Of a stretch of DNA of 64,000 nucleotides, positions 32,372 to 42,819 are shown in pieces. The stretch covers positions 1 to 64,000 of the forward strand of contig WIXG01000266.1 in NCBI GenBank assembly GCA_009869945.1, read 5' to 3'. This DNA comes from Mesaphorura yosii. Taxonomy: Eukaryota; Arthropoda; Collembola; Poduromorpha; Tullbergiidae. Position numbers and translations under genes: made by a program. Numbering within the stretch: the first letter of the stretch is position 1; each line of letters begins with the position of its first letter. A model generated the notes under the pieces. It saw only the letters and a program-made list of their open reading frames with translations, did not search any database and was not told the DNA's origin.

Positions 32372-33215
32372 ATGACTCTGCCCTCAATTTCTCGTTGGGT
32401 GGGTCGGTACGCGCTAGTCACCGGCGCCAGCTACGGAATTGGATCGGAAATCTGCCGAGGTTTGACTCAACACGGTATTCATGTGATTGGGTGTGGGCGA
32501 ACCGTGGATAAAATTCAGGTATGCAGGCAGGTTTGTTCCAATATGGGTTCTGGTTAATAAATTAAGAGGACTGGACTTCTCTCCGCAGGCACTCGCAACT
32601 GAATTCTCCGCCGCTGGTCATTCTGGAGTTCTGCACCCATACCAATGTGACCTTGCTCAGGAGTCCGAGATCGTCGGCATGTTTGAATGGATTGCGTCCA
32701 AGTTTGGCGGAGTGGACATCTGCATCAACAATGCTGGAGTGTCATTTGGGGAGCCTATCATCGGTTGCACCTCCGAGAAAGTGACGCAAATGCTGGGGCT
32801 CAACGTTGTGGCGGTGCTTTCATGTGATAACAAGGCAATTGCATCAATGCAGGCGCGCGGAGTGGACGATGGCCACATTATCCACATCAACAGCATGATC
32901 GGCCACATGGTCAAGCCGTTCGAACCTGCCCACGCCTACGGTTGTTCCAAGTATGCAATCACGCAAATTACGGAGGCACTTCGCCAGGAATTGCTAGCTC
33001 GAGGGTCGAGAATCCGTGTCACGTCAATCAGTCCAGCGATGGTCGACACGCCGTTGCTTCCCAACGCGTTCGGAGAGGAGTGGGCACGGAAGCTGACCAT
33101 AGAGATCCCGGTGTTGAAGGCGAAGGACGTGGCAGACACCCTCATTTTCGCTTTATCGGCTCCAGCGACCGTACAAATTCATGAAATCATGTTACGAGCA
33201 ACAGGAGCCAACTAA
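32372..33215 (+). CDS. Short-chain dehydrogenase/reductase, DHRS11-like, copy 2
   Basis: Exons 32372-32518 and 32589-33215 (70-base intron, phase 0) give 257 residues, exactly the length of copy 1. TGASYGIG, INNAG and the catalytic YGCSK are intact. The first intron falls at the same codon as in copy 1. The second intron of copy 1 is absent: ATVQIHEIMLRATGAN runs straight through. Differences cluster in the substrate-loop region after the catalytic Tyr (residues 175-215), so the two copies may have different substrates. A polyadenylation signal AATAAA at 33225-33230 lies only 10 bases past the stop. Confidence 0.92.
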
Positions 33216-33224
33216 ATGTGCATG

Positions 33225-33230
33225 AATAAA
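33225..33230 (+). terminator. Polyadenylation signal of dehydrogenase copy 2
   Basis: AATAAA ten bases after the stop codon; a very short 3' UTR is implied. Confidence 0.55.
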
Positions 33231-33270
33231 ACTCGGAAGGACTTGATTTATTCCATACTATGCGCATGCA

Positions 33271-33411
33271 TCAGGAGATCAAAAAATAATTTACTGATCT
33301 TCGCTTTCGAGGCGGTTGATCATCGTAGTCCAGGTCGTCGTTTGGTCGGCGGCCATGCCCATTGCCGTTTTCTGCGTTTTCTTTTTGGAACGGGGCAGTT
33401 GACACAGACAT
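33271..33411 (-). CDS. Possible small protein of 46 residues with a basic nuclear-type motif
   Basis: An ATG-started frame preceded by a fair splice acceptor (ttacag, about 33431) and a 19-base leader. Composition is polar and acidic, then PPRKRRS, which resembles a nuclear localisation signal, then SVNYFLIS and stop. No family recognised. It lies between dehydrogenase copy 2 and SYF2, overlapping neither. It could be a genuine small gene, or a 5' exon read past its donor. Confidence 0.35.
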   Translation of the reverse strand: MSVSTAPFQKENAENGNGHGRRPNDDLDYDDQPPRKRRSVNYFLIS

Positions 33412-33697
33412 CTTCCTAATTATTGAATACCTGTAACCATAATATAATTATGCTAGTCAATCATATAAATTAATGCGTGCTTGGTTGTGGACAATTGCAT
33501 ATCAGTCTCAATGCGTCATTATCGGTAGAATGTGGAATGAATGAATAGAAGATGGCTTCTAAAAAATACGATAAATTCAAGCTTTGCATTCCGCGTGTAT
33601 GAATTTTTATTACAAATACCTTAAATAACAGCAAATATGTCAATTTAACACTAGACATTAATTTACAGCTACATAAACGAATGCGCAATTAATCTTC

Positions 33698-34492
33698 TTA
33701 AATGGCCGTTCCCCGCTCGAGGTTCTGCTTGATATCTGAAGTGTATTGCCCGTAGAATCGTTCCAACTTCTTGTTGAACTTCATGTTGCGTTCATTAATG
33801 TAGTCGATGTCCGCCTCGTCGTTGTGCGCTCTACGTCGGCTGAACTTGTCACGCTTATCAATTTGGCCTTTGAGGTCGGTGACCATACGCTCGATCGCTT
33901 CTGGTGTGTCTTGGTGCACTCCGTGGATAATTGTGTTCCTTTCAGCATAGAAAGTGTCTGCGCCAACTGCCTCCTTCTCCTTCTCATACGCCGCCATGTC
34001 CACCTTCATGTTGCTAACCAGGCGTTTGTGCTGACGGATCGTTGCCTCTTCGAACGTCGAAAATCCTTCGTCGGGGTTCTTCTTCTTGTTCTTTGTTCGT
34101 GCAGCCCGTTCCAATTCATCCGCTTGAACTGTCAACAGTTTGATACGGTCGTAGTCTTGACCTTCGGCCTCCGCAGCTTCACGCCTGGCCTCGTCCTGAA
34201 GGATCCATTCAGCTCTCCGTAGTTTTGCGTCGTGATTCTTGGGTAGGTTCATACGGCGTTCCTCCTCCTTCACTTCTTGGTGGTTCAGTTGTCGAGCTTC
34301 ATTCTGAAATGAAACACGGTCGATGTTATGCATTTGACCAGTGATTTGATCAGTATTTGATTCAGATTCATTGCTTACCCTCTTCAAATGCAGTTGTTTA
34401 AGTCGCTTCATTCGTTCCGCCTGGATTTGAGCCTTGGTCTTCTCTCCGCCACCACTGCTGGAGCTGGTGGCTGCAACTACTGTGTCTGCCAT
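33698..34492 (-). CDS. Syf2: Pre-mRNA splicing factor SYF2
   Basis: Exons 34492-34379 and 34303-33698 give 239 residues (human protein 243). The intervening 75 bases (34378-34304) are read as open frame, but they start GTAAGC, end TTTCAG, and are absent from the conserved sequence LHLKR-NEARQLNHQEVKEEE, so they are an intron. SYF2 is part of the NineTeen-associated set of the active spliceosome. Basic helical repeats (RRAEWILQDEARR) and the C-terminal KFNKKLERFYGQYTSDIKQN are diagnostic. The N-terminus is Ala/Ser/Gly-rich. Confidence 0.93.
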   Translation of the reverse strand: MADTVVAATSSSSGGGEKTKAQIQAERMKRLKQLHLKRVSNESESNTDQITGQMHNIDRVSFQNEARQLNHQEVKEEERRMNLPKNHDAKLRRAEWILQDEARREAAEAEGQDYDRIKLLTVQADELERAARTKNKKKNPDEGFSTFEEATIRQHKRLVSNMKVDMAAYEKEKEAVGADTFYAERNTIIHGVHQDTPEAIERMVTDLKGQIDKRDKFSRRRAHNDEADIDYINERNMKFNKKLERFYGQYTSDIKQNLERGTAI

Positions 34493-34959
34493 CAGTCTGA
34501 CCTGTCAATTCACTCAACAATGCAAGAATTTACGAATTATTAATTAGAAATTAAATAAATACGTAGCTTGCTTGAAACGAAATTTGAAAGTGAACCAGGA
34601 AAGAAGCCACAACGCAAGCGTGACCGTGACTCGTTCGTTTTCTACGCTTCCTTGCCTTCTTGAACGCAAACCGAGCCAAAGTTACATAAGAAAGCCGAGA
34701 ACAAAAATTACGAATCGTCGTCCGACTCGGGAGTCTTGACTTTAGATGTTCTGACTTGGAGCCCCAAGCGAGCCGGTTACCCAGTAATTCACAAATTAAT
34801 CAGTGACTCCAGAGAATTAAGAGTAAATTACCGTCGTTGTCAGCATGTCACAACTCCTGTATTTATATTCCAGCCGATGTTAACACGTGTAACCAGCTAC
34901 ATTCGAGTCAAGTCTACGTGTCATAAGCTCCACCGTTGACGGAGCCCGAGCCTTTTATC
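34493..34959. other. Intergenic stretch between divergent SYF2 and torsin
   Basis: Probable shared promoter region of the two divergent genes; no coding signal. Confidence 0.5.
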
Positions 34960-36445
34960 ATGACGCGGACAAGCGCCCGGTGGCACCGGCCGCACATCGA
35001 AATAGACCGCCGAAGGACTCCACTGACTGCATTGCCTCGCCTCATACTCGTACCGCATGAATCAGTGACTGTGATCGGTGTGATTTTAGCCGCATTTGTT
35101 TTAATGTTATTCACAAGTAGTGCCAGTGGAATTGGGAGAGCTAATGCGGGCCCGGGGTACGACGTCGGTTCCTTCTTCAAGGGCTTCGGCACCGCCGCGG
35201 CCGATGCAGCAGCAGCAGCAGGTTCCAGGTGGAGTTGGGGTACACTCACAAATGGGGTCAGCGACATGGCCTGTTATCTGGTCAGGAGCGAATGCTGCAG
35301 GAGTCCGTACGTGAGGCGGGAAGAAGCAGCTTCGTGTAAGTCCTTGCGAGAGTCGATTGCATATCTTGTAATCAAAGAATTAATATTCCGGTCTAATCTG
35401 AATCTGTTATTATGCTACTAGTACTTCGGGAGAAACTTAAGTCTGAATTCTACGGGCAGCACTTGGCCCAGGAGACGGTGATCACGGCGCTGGACGCTCA
35501 CTTGCAGGACCCGAATCCCGGCAAGGCACTAGTCATGAGCTTTCACGGTAAAACAAGCATTCTCGATGCCTTCTGTGTCATAGTCGCAATTGTCCGTACT
35601 AACCGATTTTCTCTTGTGCAGGTTGGGCGGGCTCCGGAAAGACGTACCTGGCGGAGCTTCTCATCGAGTCCCTGTACCAAAAGGGGATGCAGAGCAGCTA
35701 TTACAAATTCTACCTGGCCAGTCTCCACTTCCCGGACGAGAAAAAGGTGAAGCATTACCAAGAAGAGCTCCGAACGGAGATCAAGCAAGTGCTGCGTTCC
35801 TGCCAGTACGGCATCTTTATATTCGACGAAGTGGACAAGACTCCGCCCGGCGTATTCGACGCCATCGTGCCGTTCATCGAGTACCCGGGCACAATCGAGA
35901 ATACGCTCGACCACAAACGGGCCATCTTCATCTTCCTGAGCAACACGGGCTCCAACGAAATCACGGCCATCACGATGGACGGCTGGAAGGAAGGGAAGAG
36001 GCGAGAGGAGCTCACCTTCAGAGACTATGAGGAGAGGCTGCTGAAGGAGGCGTTCAACAACGCCGAAAACGGTCTTTTTCGTAGCCGACTCATCGATCGC
36101 GTGCTTGTCGACTACTTTGTCCCTTTTCTTCCAATGGAGCGCAAGCACGTGCTGCAGTGCATCGAGGCCGAGCTCAAGCGACATGGCATATCTCCAAAGG
36201 AGCTCGAAGAGTACAGCGACATTGCCGACGCGCTCACGTACTGGCCTGCTGACCTCAAACTGTACTCCATTTCGGGATGTAAGCGCATTGAGGCGGCGGT
36301 GAAGTACAGAGTCATGAAGGAGAAACACCTGAAATATGAAACCGTCAAGGCCGCAGCGGGAGCCGACGCTCTCGACGAAGATGAAGACGAAAACGAGCAC
36401 AAGGAAGACGAGGGGGAGGACGGCGGAGGGAAAACTGAATTATAA
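34960..36445 (+). CDS. Torsin-like AAA+ ATPase
   Basis: Three exons (34960-35335, 35422-35547, 35622-36445; both junctions phase 1) give 441 residues, about 100 more than human torsin-1A. A membrane or signal-anchor segment lies near residues 38-58. The AAA+ core has Walker A GWAGSGKTY (about 168-176), Walker B FIFDEVDK, SNTGSNEI and the torsin-specific ISGCKRIEAAV near the C-terminus (the GCK sensor-2 motif). Torsins act in the ER lumen and nuclear envelope with LAP1/LULL1-type activators. Two oddities: Walker A ends GKT where torsins usually have GKN, and the protein ends in a long acidic tail (about residues 410-441). The extra N-terminal stretch is Ala/Gly-rich with several Cys. Confidence 0.9.
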
Positions 36446-36629
36446 CGCCATAAGAGTCACAACCACTGTAATCATAATAATTTTATGCATTTACTATTAC
36501 AAATGTATGTAAAATGCAGGAAGATTTTTATTCTGTAATTAAAATTCTAATGTTGGATTTCCTCACTTTCATTGTCAATGTACGACATGAATTCTACGTA
36601 TGGCTAAGCTAAATCTTACTTATCTAATC

Positions 36630-38217
36630 TTACATGCACAATGCACTGTCAAGCAAAGCAAGTGAAGCAAGCTTTCCAAGTTCATCAAACTCTTCCCCGA
36701 TGCATTCGCCCACCTGCGCCACGTCCTCCAACCCGTCGAAGAGACTCTGCTCTCCGACGCACGTGAAAGCGACGTGCCCGTTGTACGAGATGAACACAAT
36801 GTACAGGCCCGCGATTAGAGGCGACATTGTGCTGTTGAGGTCTTCCAGGAGACGTCCGTTGATATGCAGCGGGCTGCCGGGTACTGGAAAGTTGGAGATG
36901 CTGAAACCAACCTTTGTCGGCCACTCAATCCAGGACGCAGGAAGCAAGCCAAACATTCGCACAAGGAACCACGTGACCGCGGGCTCGACGGAGCCCTTGC
37001 GCTCCTTCAGCATCACGTCAATGCTCTGGAGCCGCGTGCGTCGGTCGGAGCAACCCATCGGGAGGCGGAGTGTGATGGACCAGCTAAATTAAGTATTAAG
37101 GCAAGGATTAAAACGGCCAGTGGGGCAATGCTCGTGTTAAATACATCAGTCAGACTCACATTGAGTTGCAGAGCCCTTCAGGATGATTTGGTAACGGAAT
37201 CGGGCATGGAGTCGTGACCTCCTCCGGAATCTCGTCCTCTCCGAAACGTTCCAATATATATTTTCGTACTCCGCCAGTCAACGCTGCAAGCAATGCAGCC
37301 GTGAAGGAGACGCCCAGCTGCCTCGCGGTGTGCTTCACACTCTCCACGAGCACTCGTCGCTCTGAAATGGCGTGGTGGCAGCGTCGATCGACAAATGCGG
37401 GCGTTTTCCTTCCCGGGCGAGTGCTCCAGGGCATCCTCTGCCGTGGGCGACCGGCAATACGAGCCACTTCTAGGATGCAGAGGAATGGAAACTTGGCCAT
37501 CTGCCAAAAAGTAGCCGCCTTTTGTGCTGGCTTGCTAGGGTGAAGGCTCGTTATTGCTCCCGCCTCGTCCGTACATTGAATCAGTGCCCGCAAGATGGCA
37601 TACCCGTCGCAGAGGGCGTGGTGGAATTTGAATAACAGATAATGCGAGGGAGCCTCGCCGTCGCCGGGCGACTGCTCCTCGCAGGCGAGGATTTGCCAAG
37701 GACTCATCACCGCTGGTATCGGCTCGTTCTGCCACTCAACTTGCAATTTGCTCACTTCCTCAGGCCGCACTGTGGTTTCGTATTTTAGAATGTGGCGGTT
37801 GATTTGAAAATCGGGGTCAGGCTTCCAGAACCAGTATCCTCCCCATCTTTTCAGGTAGGCCCTCGATTCCGGGTTCACGTTCACGAAATGCCGTTGAAAA
37901 TGCGCGCGCGTTGCCTCAAGGTCGAGGGGTCCTTGCAGTTTCAGTCGCAGGACGATGTTCCAGCAGAAGGCGGGCAGTCCAAGAGCCTGAGGCGCCATGA
38001 GCACGTTGCACAGATATCGGCCAATGTCGGAGAGATCCGGACGGAGCCAGGGCCGGACCAAGCAAAGGAGCCACCGGTAGATGATGAGAAGGAGCAGGAC
38101 GGGAGCAAAGCCGATAGCAACGAAGGGGATGAGGAGATAGGCGAAGGTGAGTTTCAAATAATAAGACGACATATGGAGCAGGAAAGAAATGGAGGACCGC
38201 TGGCCTGAAGATCCCAT
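36630..38217 (-). CDS. Wax ester synthase/diacylglycerol acyltransferase-type protein (WSD family)
   Basis: Exons 38217-37160 and 37083-36630, joined in phase 2, give 503 residues. One or two membrane segments at residues 15-58 anchor it. The acyltransferase domain has the family motif HHALCDG (His199, His200, Asp204; HHxxxDG type) after PIPAVMSPWQ. The C-terminal half has LPMGCSDRRTRL and FPVPGSPLHINGRLLEDLNS, typical of the WS/DGAT C-terminal domain. The enzyme would join fatty acyl-CoA to an alcohol or diacylglycerol at the ER, making surface waxes or storage lipid. Convergent with torsin, 184 bases apart. Two damaged relatives lie upstream at 38493-38735 and 42820-42988. Confidence 0.85.
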
Positions 38218-38492
38218 TTAATAGCAACAATCAAAACGACGACGTTAGCAAGCAATGTTGTTCATGGGACGAACCTTCAGTCGAAATGAGGCCAAGTAAA
38301 CTTCAAAGACTCTTAATTTTATTTCACGAGTTTTTTCATAGCGAAATAAATGTCCGCCAAAGTTTCTCGTGACGTGAGGACAAAAACACGGCGCCTTAAG
38401 GCACTGAACAAAACTAATTGATTCGCCGCAATATTCTGCTTTTGCGCACCGCAATAATCATCACGTGAACTCATACGTATTTCTAGTATTTT

Positions 38493-38735
38493 CTACGACT
38501 CTAGCTTCAGGAGCTCTTCGAACTCTTCCACAATGAATTCACCGATCAGCGCCACGGCCTCCCGGCCATCGAACGAACTCTGCTCACCGATGCACGTGAA
38601 TGCGATGTGACCGTTGTACGAGAGGAACATGACGTAGAGACCCGCGAACAGCGATGAGATGGTGCTGTTGAGATCCTCCACGAGGCGTCGGTTGATGTGT
38701 AATGGTCTGCCCGTGCCCGCTACCGACACAGGTAA
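38493..38735 (-). pseudogene. C-terminal fragment of a second WSD acyltransferase
   Basis: The frame reads RPLHINRRLVEDLNST and GLYVMFLSYNGHIAFTCIGE, nearly the same as exon 2 of the intact gene at 36630, and ends at the equivalent place. There is no HHxxxDG part and no sign of exon 1 directly upstream. The open frame begins with unrelated residues above 38735. Probably a truncated duplicate. Confidence 0.7.
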
Positions 38736-39078
38736 AGGATCATATAAGTCCCCACGTAAATTTGAGCCCAACGCAAATCCTAAAAGTGGCCATACCAGTG
38801 CATGCGCCTCTTCAGTGTGCACAATTTGAGTATAGGGCTTGGGGTCCGGAAATGTTAGGCAGCAGAGTTACAACTTTTGTAATTATATGAATGTTCAAGG
38901 CTTCGAAAAATACTGTCACGAAAGCTGTCATTACTGCAATTATAATTATTTTATCCCAGGCAGGCATTATTTCATGGAAAGTTTCTATTTCTAAAAGAGA
39001 AATAAATTCACCGGAAAAATAAATATTTTTAAGGGTGACAGTTTTCACCGGGAGAGAACCTTGCTTCACGAAAAATAA
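38736..39078. other. Gap between WSD fragment and scramblase-like gene
   Basis: A short minus-strand frame (38812-39069, non-ATG) with one hydrophobic stretch is present, but nothing supports it as a gene. Confidence 0.4.
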
Positions 39079-40204
39079 TTACATCGTATTTTTAACCAGT
39101 AAAAAAATCACAAAACCTACAACAACAAATATGCAGAATGGCAAAATGACCTTGATGGCCTGTGCCTTTCGAACGCGGCTCAATCCTCCATCTCCGTATG
39201 TCGTCGTCATAAAATATTCGTCGTAAATGTGCAGTGCATTCGCAAACATCAAGGCTTTGGTTCGGGCGTCAACTTGGTTTGATGGAAACTGCACTCCAAA
39301 CCTTTCCATGAATGTCGATGGGCAATTTGGAATTCCCCGTCTCATGTGCCCAAATGCTCCGTTGAATGTGATCCGAAAATCGTCGGGGCTGTATCGACTC
39401 ACTTTAAATGAGCCCAGCCCATTCGTAGTTCTACCAGTGTACGCTACTCCCTCTTCGCCACCATCAACAAATCCAATCATCATTCCATCGCCTGAAGTGA
39501 CGGCAATGTTCTGGACAGTAACAAAGTTGTTAATAATTGAACAACCCAAAAATTTAGAATTTGGAGCAATATTGAGCAACTGGATTTACATGTTCGTCCA
39601 CATTCACAATCAAAATACGTCGTCCGCTTGTGTCGTTGACTGCGTACTCCGTTTTGAATTCTCGGACACTGACTCCGTGTCTGCCGCTAACCACTACAGT
39701 TCGAGGAATTCGACGCAGCGTGACCGTGAATATAACTTGGCCTCCATCGTTTACAATTTGAAACATTGCCATTCTGTCGACGACTGTATCAAAAATTGTC
39801 CCATCCAATCAATTTATTAGGTCTGTCATTAATTGATGATTCATCAATTCATTTTCATTTCGTATCACATTTCACTTACCAGCAGTAAATTCTTGCTTGA
39901 CGTACAGTGTTCCTGTTGCAAATGTCATAACTGGATGAAAGACGTCCAGAACTGATCCAGCAGGAGTGTCCGCTGAGGCTGGATTCACCTGTTCGTAAGG
40001 CGGTGGTGGTTCAAACTGCATTGGGTTGAATGGAGCCGCTGCGGCTGTGGCAGCGACTGTAGCTGAATTACGTGGGAGATCTGGTGAGAGTTGGACCAGT
40101 ACAGCTGAATTAACGTTATTGGCATATCCTTCGCCAGAATTCGCACCAGAATTCGTGCCAACGCTTTTGGAACTGCCCTCCTGCGTAGTACTGCTGTTAT
40201 CCAT
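39079..40204 (-). CDS. Phospholipid scramblase-like membrane protein with PPxY motif
   Basis: Three exons (40204-39880, 39783-39590, 39510-39079; phases 1 and 0) give 316 residues. The N-terminal 100 residues are Ser/Ala/Pro-rich with a PPPPY motif (residues 66-70) that could bind WW domains. The core resembles the scramblase beta-barrel: TVTLRRIPRTVVV, ITFNGAFGHMRRG, then FGVQFPSNQVDARTKALMFA, the family's well-kept end. It closes with basic RVRKAQAIK and a C-terminal membrane helix (about 291-312). The Cys-rich palmitoylation stretch of vertebrate PLSCR is not evident. Role would be calcium-linked lipid movement or signalling; the match is moderate. Confidence 0.65.
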
Positions 40205-40638
40205 TGTATAATATTAATGGGCTTGTGTTTGTGAACTCAGTTTAACTTGCGCTGCCTTCTCTCTAAAAACTAACTGCAGTAAATCGTAATAATAAATTGA
40301 AAAAGTGCAAACTCTCAATATTACAAATTCAAGGTCAATACTTCTGCTAATCTTATCTGTGGCAGATGGCATGCAGTTGCTTCAAATATGAAATATATTG
40401 ATAACGCAGAGGTTTGAGAGGCGAGAATGAAATTAATGTTAATTGACGGTCGTTTAATGTGATTGTGATAATCAAAATAAATTATCATAATTGCGAATTA
40501 TCGAGTAGCGTCAAAAGTTTGAAGTGTTTATTTCAGCGAAATGCTTTCACAAGAAATTTTGATTAGAAACAAGATAAAATTAAAATTTTGCAACGTGAAT
40601 CATGAAAATGAATGAGCAAGCGTTCTGCGTACTGCCTC
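40205..40638. other. Intergenic stretch, no gene seen
   Basis: AT-rich region between the scramblase-like start and the end of the RING-like gene on the same strand. Confidence 0.5.
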
Positions 40639-41265
40639 CTAATAAAAATATCGACGGCGCCTCCGACGACGACGTTTTTTGGGTGGTGTACGTCCCAGAC
40701 GTCCCTCGCATCCTGAATCTTCGGCTGTTGCGTGGTTGCTTGGCCTTGCATCTTGTTCTTCTCCGTCTTCGTCACTCGTGGCAGTCGGATGAGGCGAACG
40801 GGAGCGATGTTCAGATCGAGATGAAGACGATGATGCTGACAGCGGCGCTTTAACTGGAATTAAGCCCGATGAAATGGAGAGCGTCGGTTTGACTGTTCTT
40901 GATTCTGAGATTGGAGTTGCTGGCATCTCTTCGTTCGAGGCTTCAGTTGTGGTGTTGATGTTAAGAATTTGACGAGGGCAGCCGACTTGAGTTTCACCAG
41001 AATTCTCTTCCTCTGCAGTTTCAGCTGGCCTGTTGAAACCGTAGCACGATGATTCGACGATGACTTGGGCAGCAAAGTTTCTTCCATCATGAAACTTGGA
41101 TTTGCACACTGCGCACTTTTTCAGTTGTGTTCTGCATGACCCACATGTGAGATGACCAGCTTCACAGGTGTGAATGGGTGGTAGAGGAATCGCCAGATAG
41201 ACAGGACACTGCAATGCCTCCTTGAGCTTTGAAACTGGAGGTCGACCAATCAATTCACCAGCCAT
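40639..41265 (-). CDS. SIAH-like RING-finger protein with one zinc ligand altered
   Basis: From the ATG at 41265 the frame gives 208 residues. Near the N-terminus is a SIAH/SINA-type RING: KEALQCPVYLAIPLPPIHTC, then GHLTCGSCRTQL and CAVCKSKF. The second Cys of the first pair is Tyr (CPVY where CPVC is expected), so one zinc site may be weakened. The SIAH substrate-binding TRAF-like domain is absent. Instead there is a Ser/Thr/Glu-rich region and an Arg-rich end (KKRRRRRRR) suggesting nuclear location. A 5' exon ending upstream of 41300 (acceptor-like ttgag) is possible, since the frame stays open to 41295. Confidence 0.6.
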   Translation of the reverse strand: MAGELIGRPPVSKLKEALQCPVYLAIPLPPIHTCEAGHLTCGSCRTQLKKCAVCKSKFHDGRNFAAQVIVESSCYGFNRPAETAEEENSGETQVGCPRQILNINTTTEASNEEMPATPISESRTVKPTLSISSGLIPVKAPLSASSSSSRSEHRSRSPHPTATSDEDGEEQDARPSNHATAEDSGCEGRLGRTPPKKRRRRRRRRYFY

Positions 41266-41870
41266 TCCAGAATGTGGTTTCACGGGTACTCGCAATGTAG
41301 TCTTCTTCCTCTTCCCTCAAATAGGATAGGACGTCTGCAGACAGACACAATCAGTTATTCCGAAAGCATGAATAGAATACAACACGCGAAATCATATGCA
41401 ATTTACCTGCGTCTTGGTGGCATGCCGCACTAAAGCCTCGAATTTTGTTCAGAATTTAGCTTAAAATACCAAAATTTACGTAAATTTTGTTCAAAACAGG
41501 AATCCAAATCGGCTGTGAAGTGCAGCGAACGACGGAGGACCGACGGCTGCAGAGAAAACTGAACTAGCAGCATTACAATCAATCGTCTCGTATCTTGTTG
41601 CATCCTGCATTGTCATTGTTTGATCTTCGAGAGTGTCGCGACTCTCGATTCAAATTCAAGTCGTCGTCATAATTTCCATGACAACAAATTCCTCCAACGC
41701 GAATCGTGTTTCCAGATTCCAGTTGCTGGAATAAAATATTTGGGGTCAATTTTTGTCATCTTTGCCGTTTGCCGTCAACATTACCACAAACCATCGGCTC
41801 GACTGCTTCTTACGAGAACCAGAGGAAGCGAACCTTTGCCGTCATTTACATTGTGAATGTGAAGCCAATA
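41266..41870. other. Intergenic stretch between divergent genes
   Basis: No supported gene; probably the promoters of the RING gene (minus) and of the acidic protein (plus). Confidence 0.4.
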
Positions 41871-42596
41871 ATGGCGGACAGTCTGCGTTGGTTTTTTGGC
41901 GTCAAGCCTTCCTACCCGCGTCTGAATCAACACGCAGATAAATTTTTGGCGACAAGATTTGGCGGATATTGAGCGTGAATTCGGACTCGGTGATACGTTG
42001 CTAGACGTGCGTTTTCGAAGAATGATAAGAAAGGTAAGGAATAAGGAAGGGTTCACAGCTCAGGCAATTGAAGTAAACTGTGGATTTGTTGCCGTTTGCC
42101 ATTTCCCCGCCACAAAAGCCGCTGCTGCAAAGATAAAACAGACAATCGCTCAAAGGGATCGAGTTAGCACCAGACTGAAGAGCGTTGAAGAGGAACTCGC
42201 TTCACGGAAAAAGAATCTGCCGTCGACACTTGAGAGGGCTTTCGTTTCTCGAAGTCAGACAAAAAAACGAATATATTTTGTCACAACTTGCGCTTTTCAA
42301 ATTAAATTACTTTTTTTTGCAGTGCAACAGAATTGGACGACGACGACGAAGGCGAAGACGAGACGCTTTCCGAAGGCATGACCTCAAACAGCAAGCGAGA
42401 AGTATCGGACTCGACCTTACAGATTTCGGATGACGAATCCAAGCTTGATGTCTCGAATGCAAATCTGACCGAAAAAAAACGTGAAGACTTGTCGGACGGC
42501 GACGCTGATCAAGATTTCAGACGAGAATGGGGAGTTGATTATGGAAAAAAGCTTCAAGATCAAGATTGCACCAAAACGGTGGCAGAACTCCACTGA
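41871..42596 (+). CDS. Unrecognised gene, basic coiled-coil part and acidic end; structure uncertain
   Basis: Three coding-looking pieces in the same direction: a start MADSLRWFFGVKPSYP at 41871, a helical basic piece (IEREFGLGDTLLDVRFRRM and IKQTIAQRDRVSTRLKSVEE, about 41965-42250), and after a strong acceptor (a run of T then GCAG, 42310-42322) an acidic end ATELDDDDEGEDETLSEG running to the stop at 42594-42596. The first two pieces are in different frames with no clear intron, so there is either a missed short intron or a frameshift. GTAAGG near 42034 is one donor candidate. Function unknown; composition suggests a nuclear protein. It could be a recent pseudogene. Confidence 0.35.
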
Positions 42597-42819
42597 GTAT
42601 CGTCGAATACTCAGTGAAAGGTGATAAGAAATTGTACAGCGAATGTCAACAAATTCAAACGAGCTTTCTTTGCTGCACGAAGTCTACAGCAATTCAAAAC
42701 TTTGTTGACGACGCGACGGTAACAAATCTCAACCACGAATCAGTGAATTTTATTGGCAAATTGCAAATTGAAACAGATAAGAGAATGCCACAAAGGATTA
42801 CTCTTCCCGGGCAGACCAA

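Noticed and set aside
38812..39069. Minus-strand frame with one hydrophobic stretch
   Set aside because: Non-ATG start, no family match, sits between a pseudogene fragment and the scramblase-like gene.
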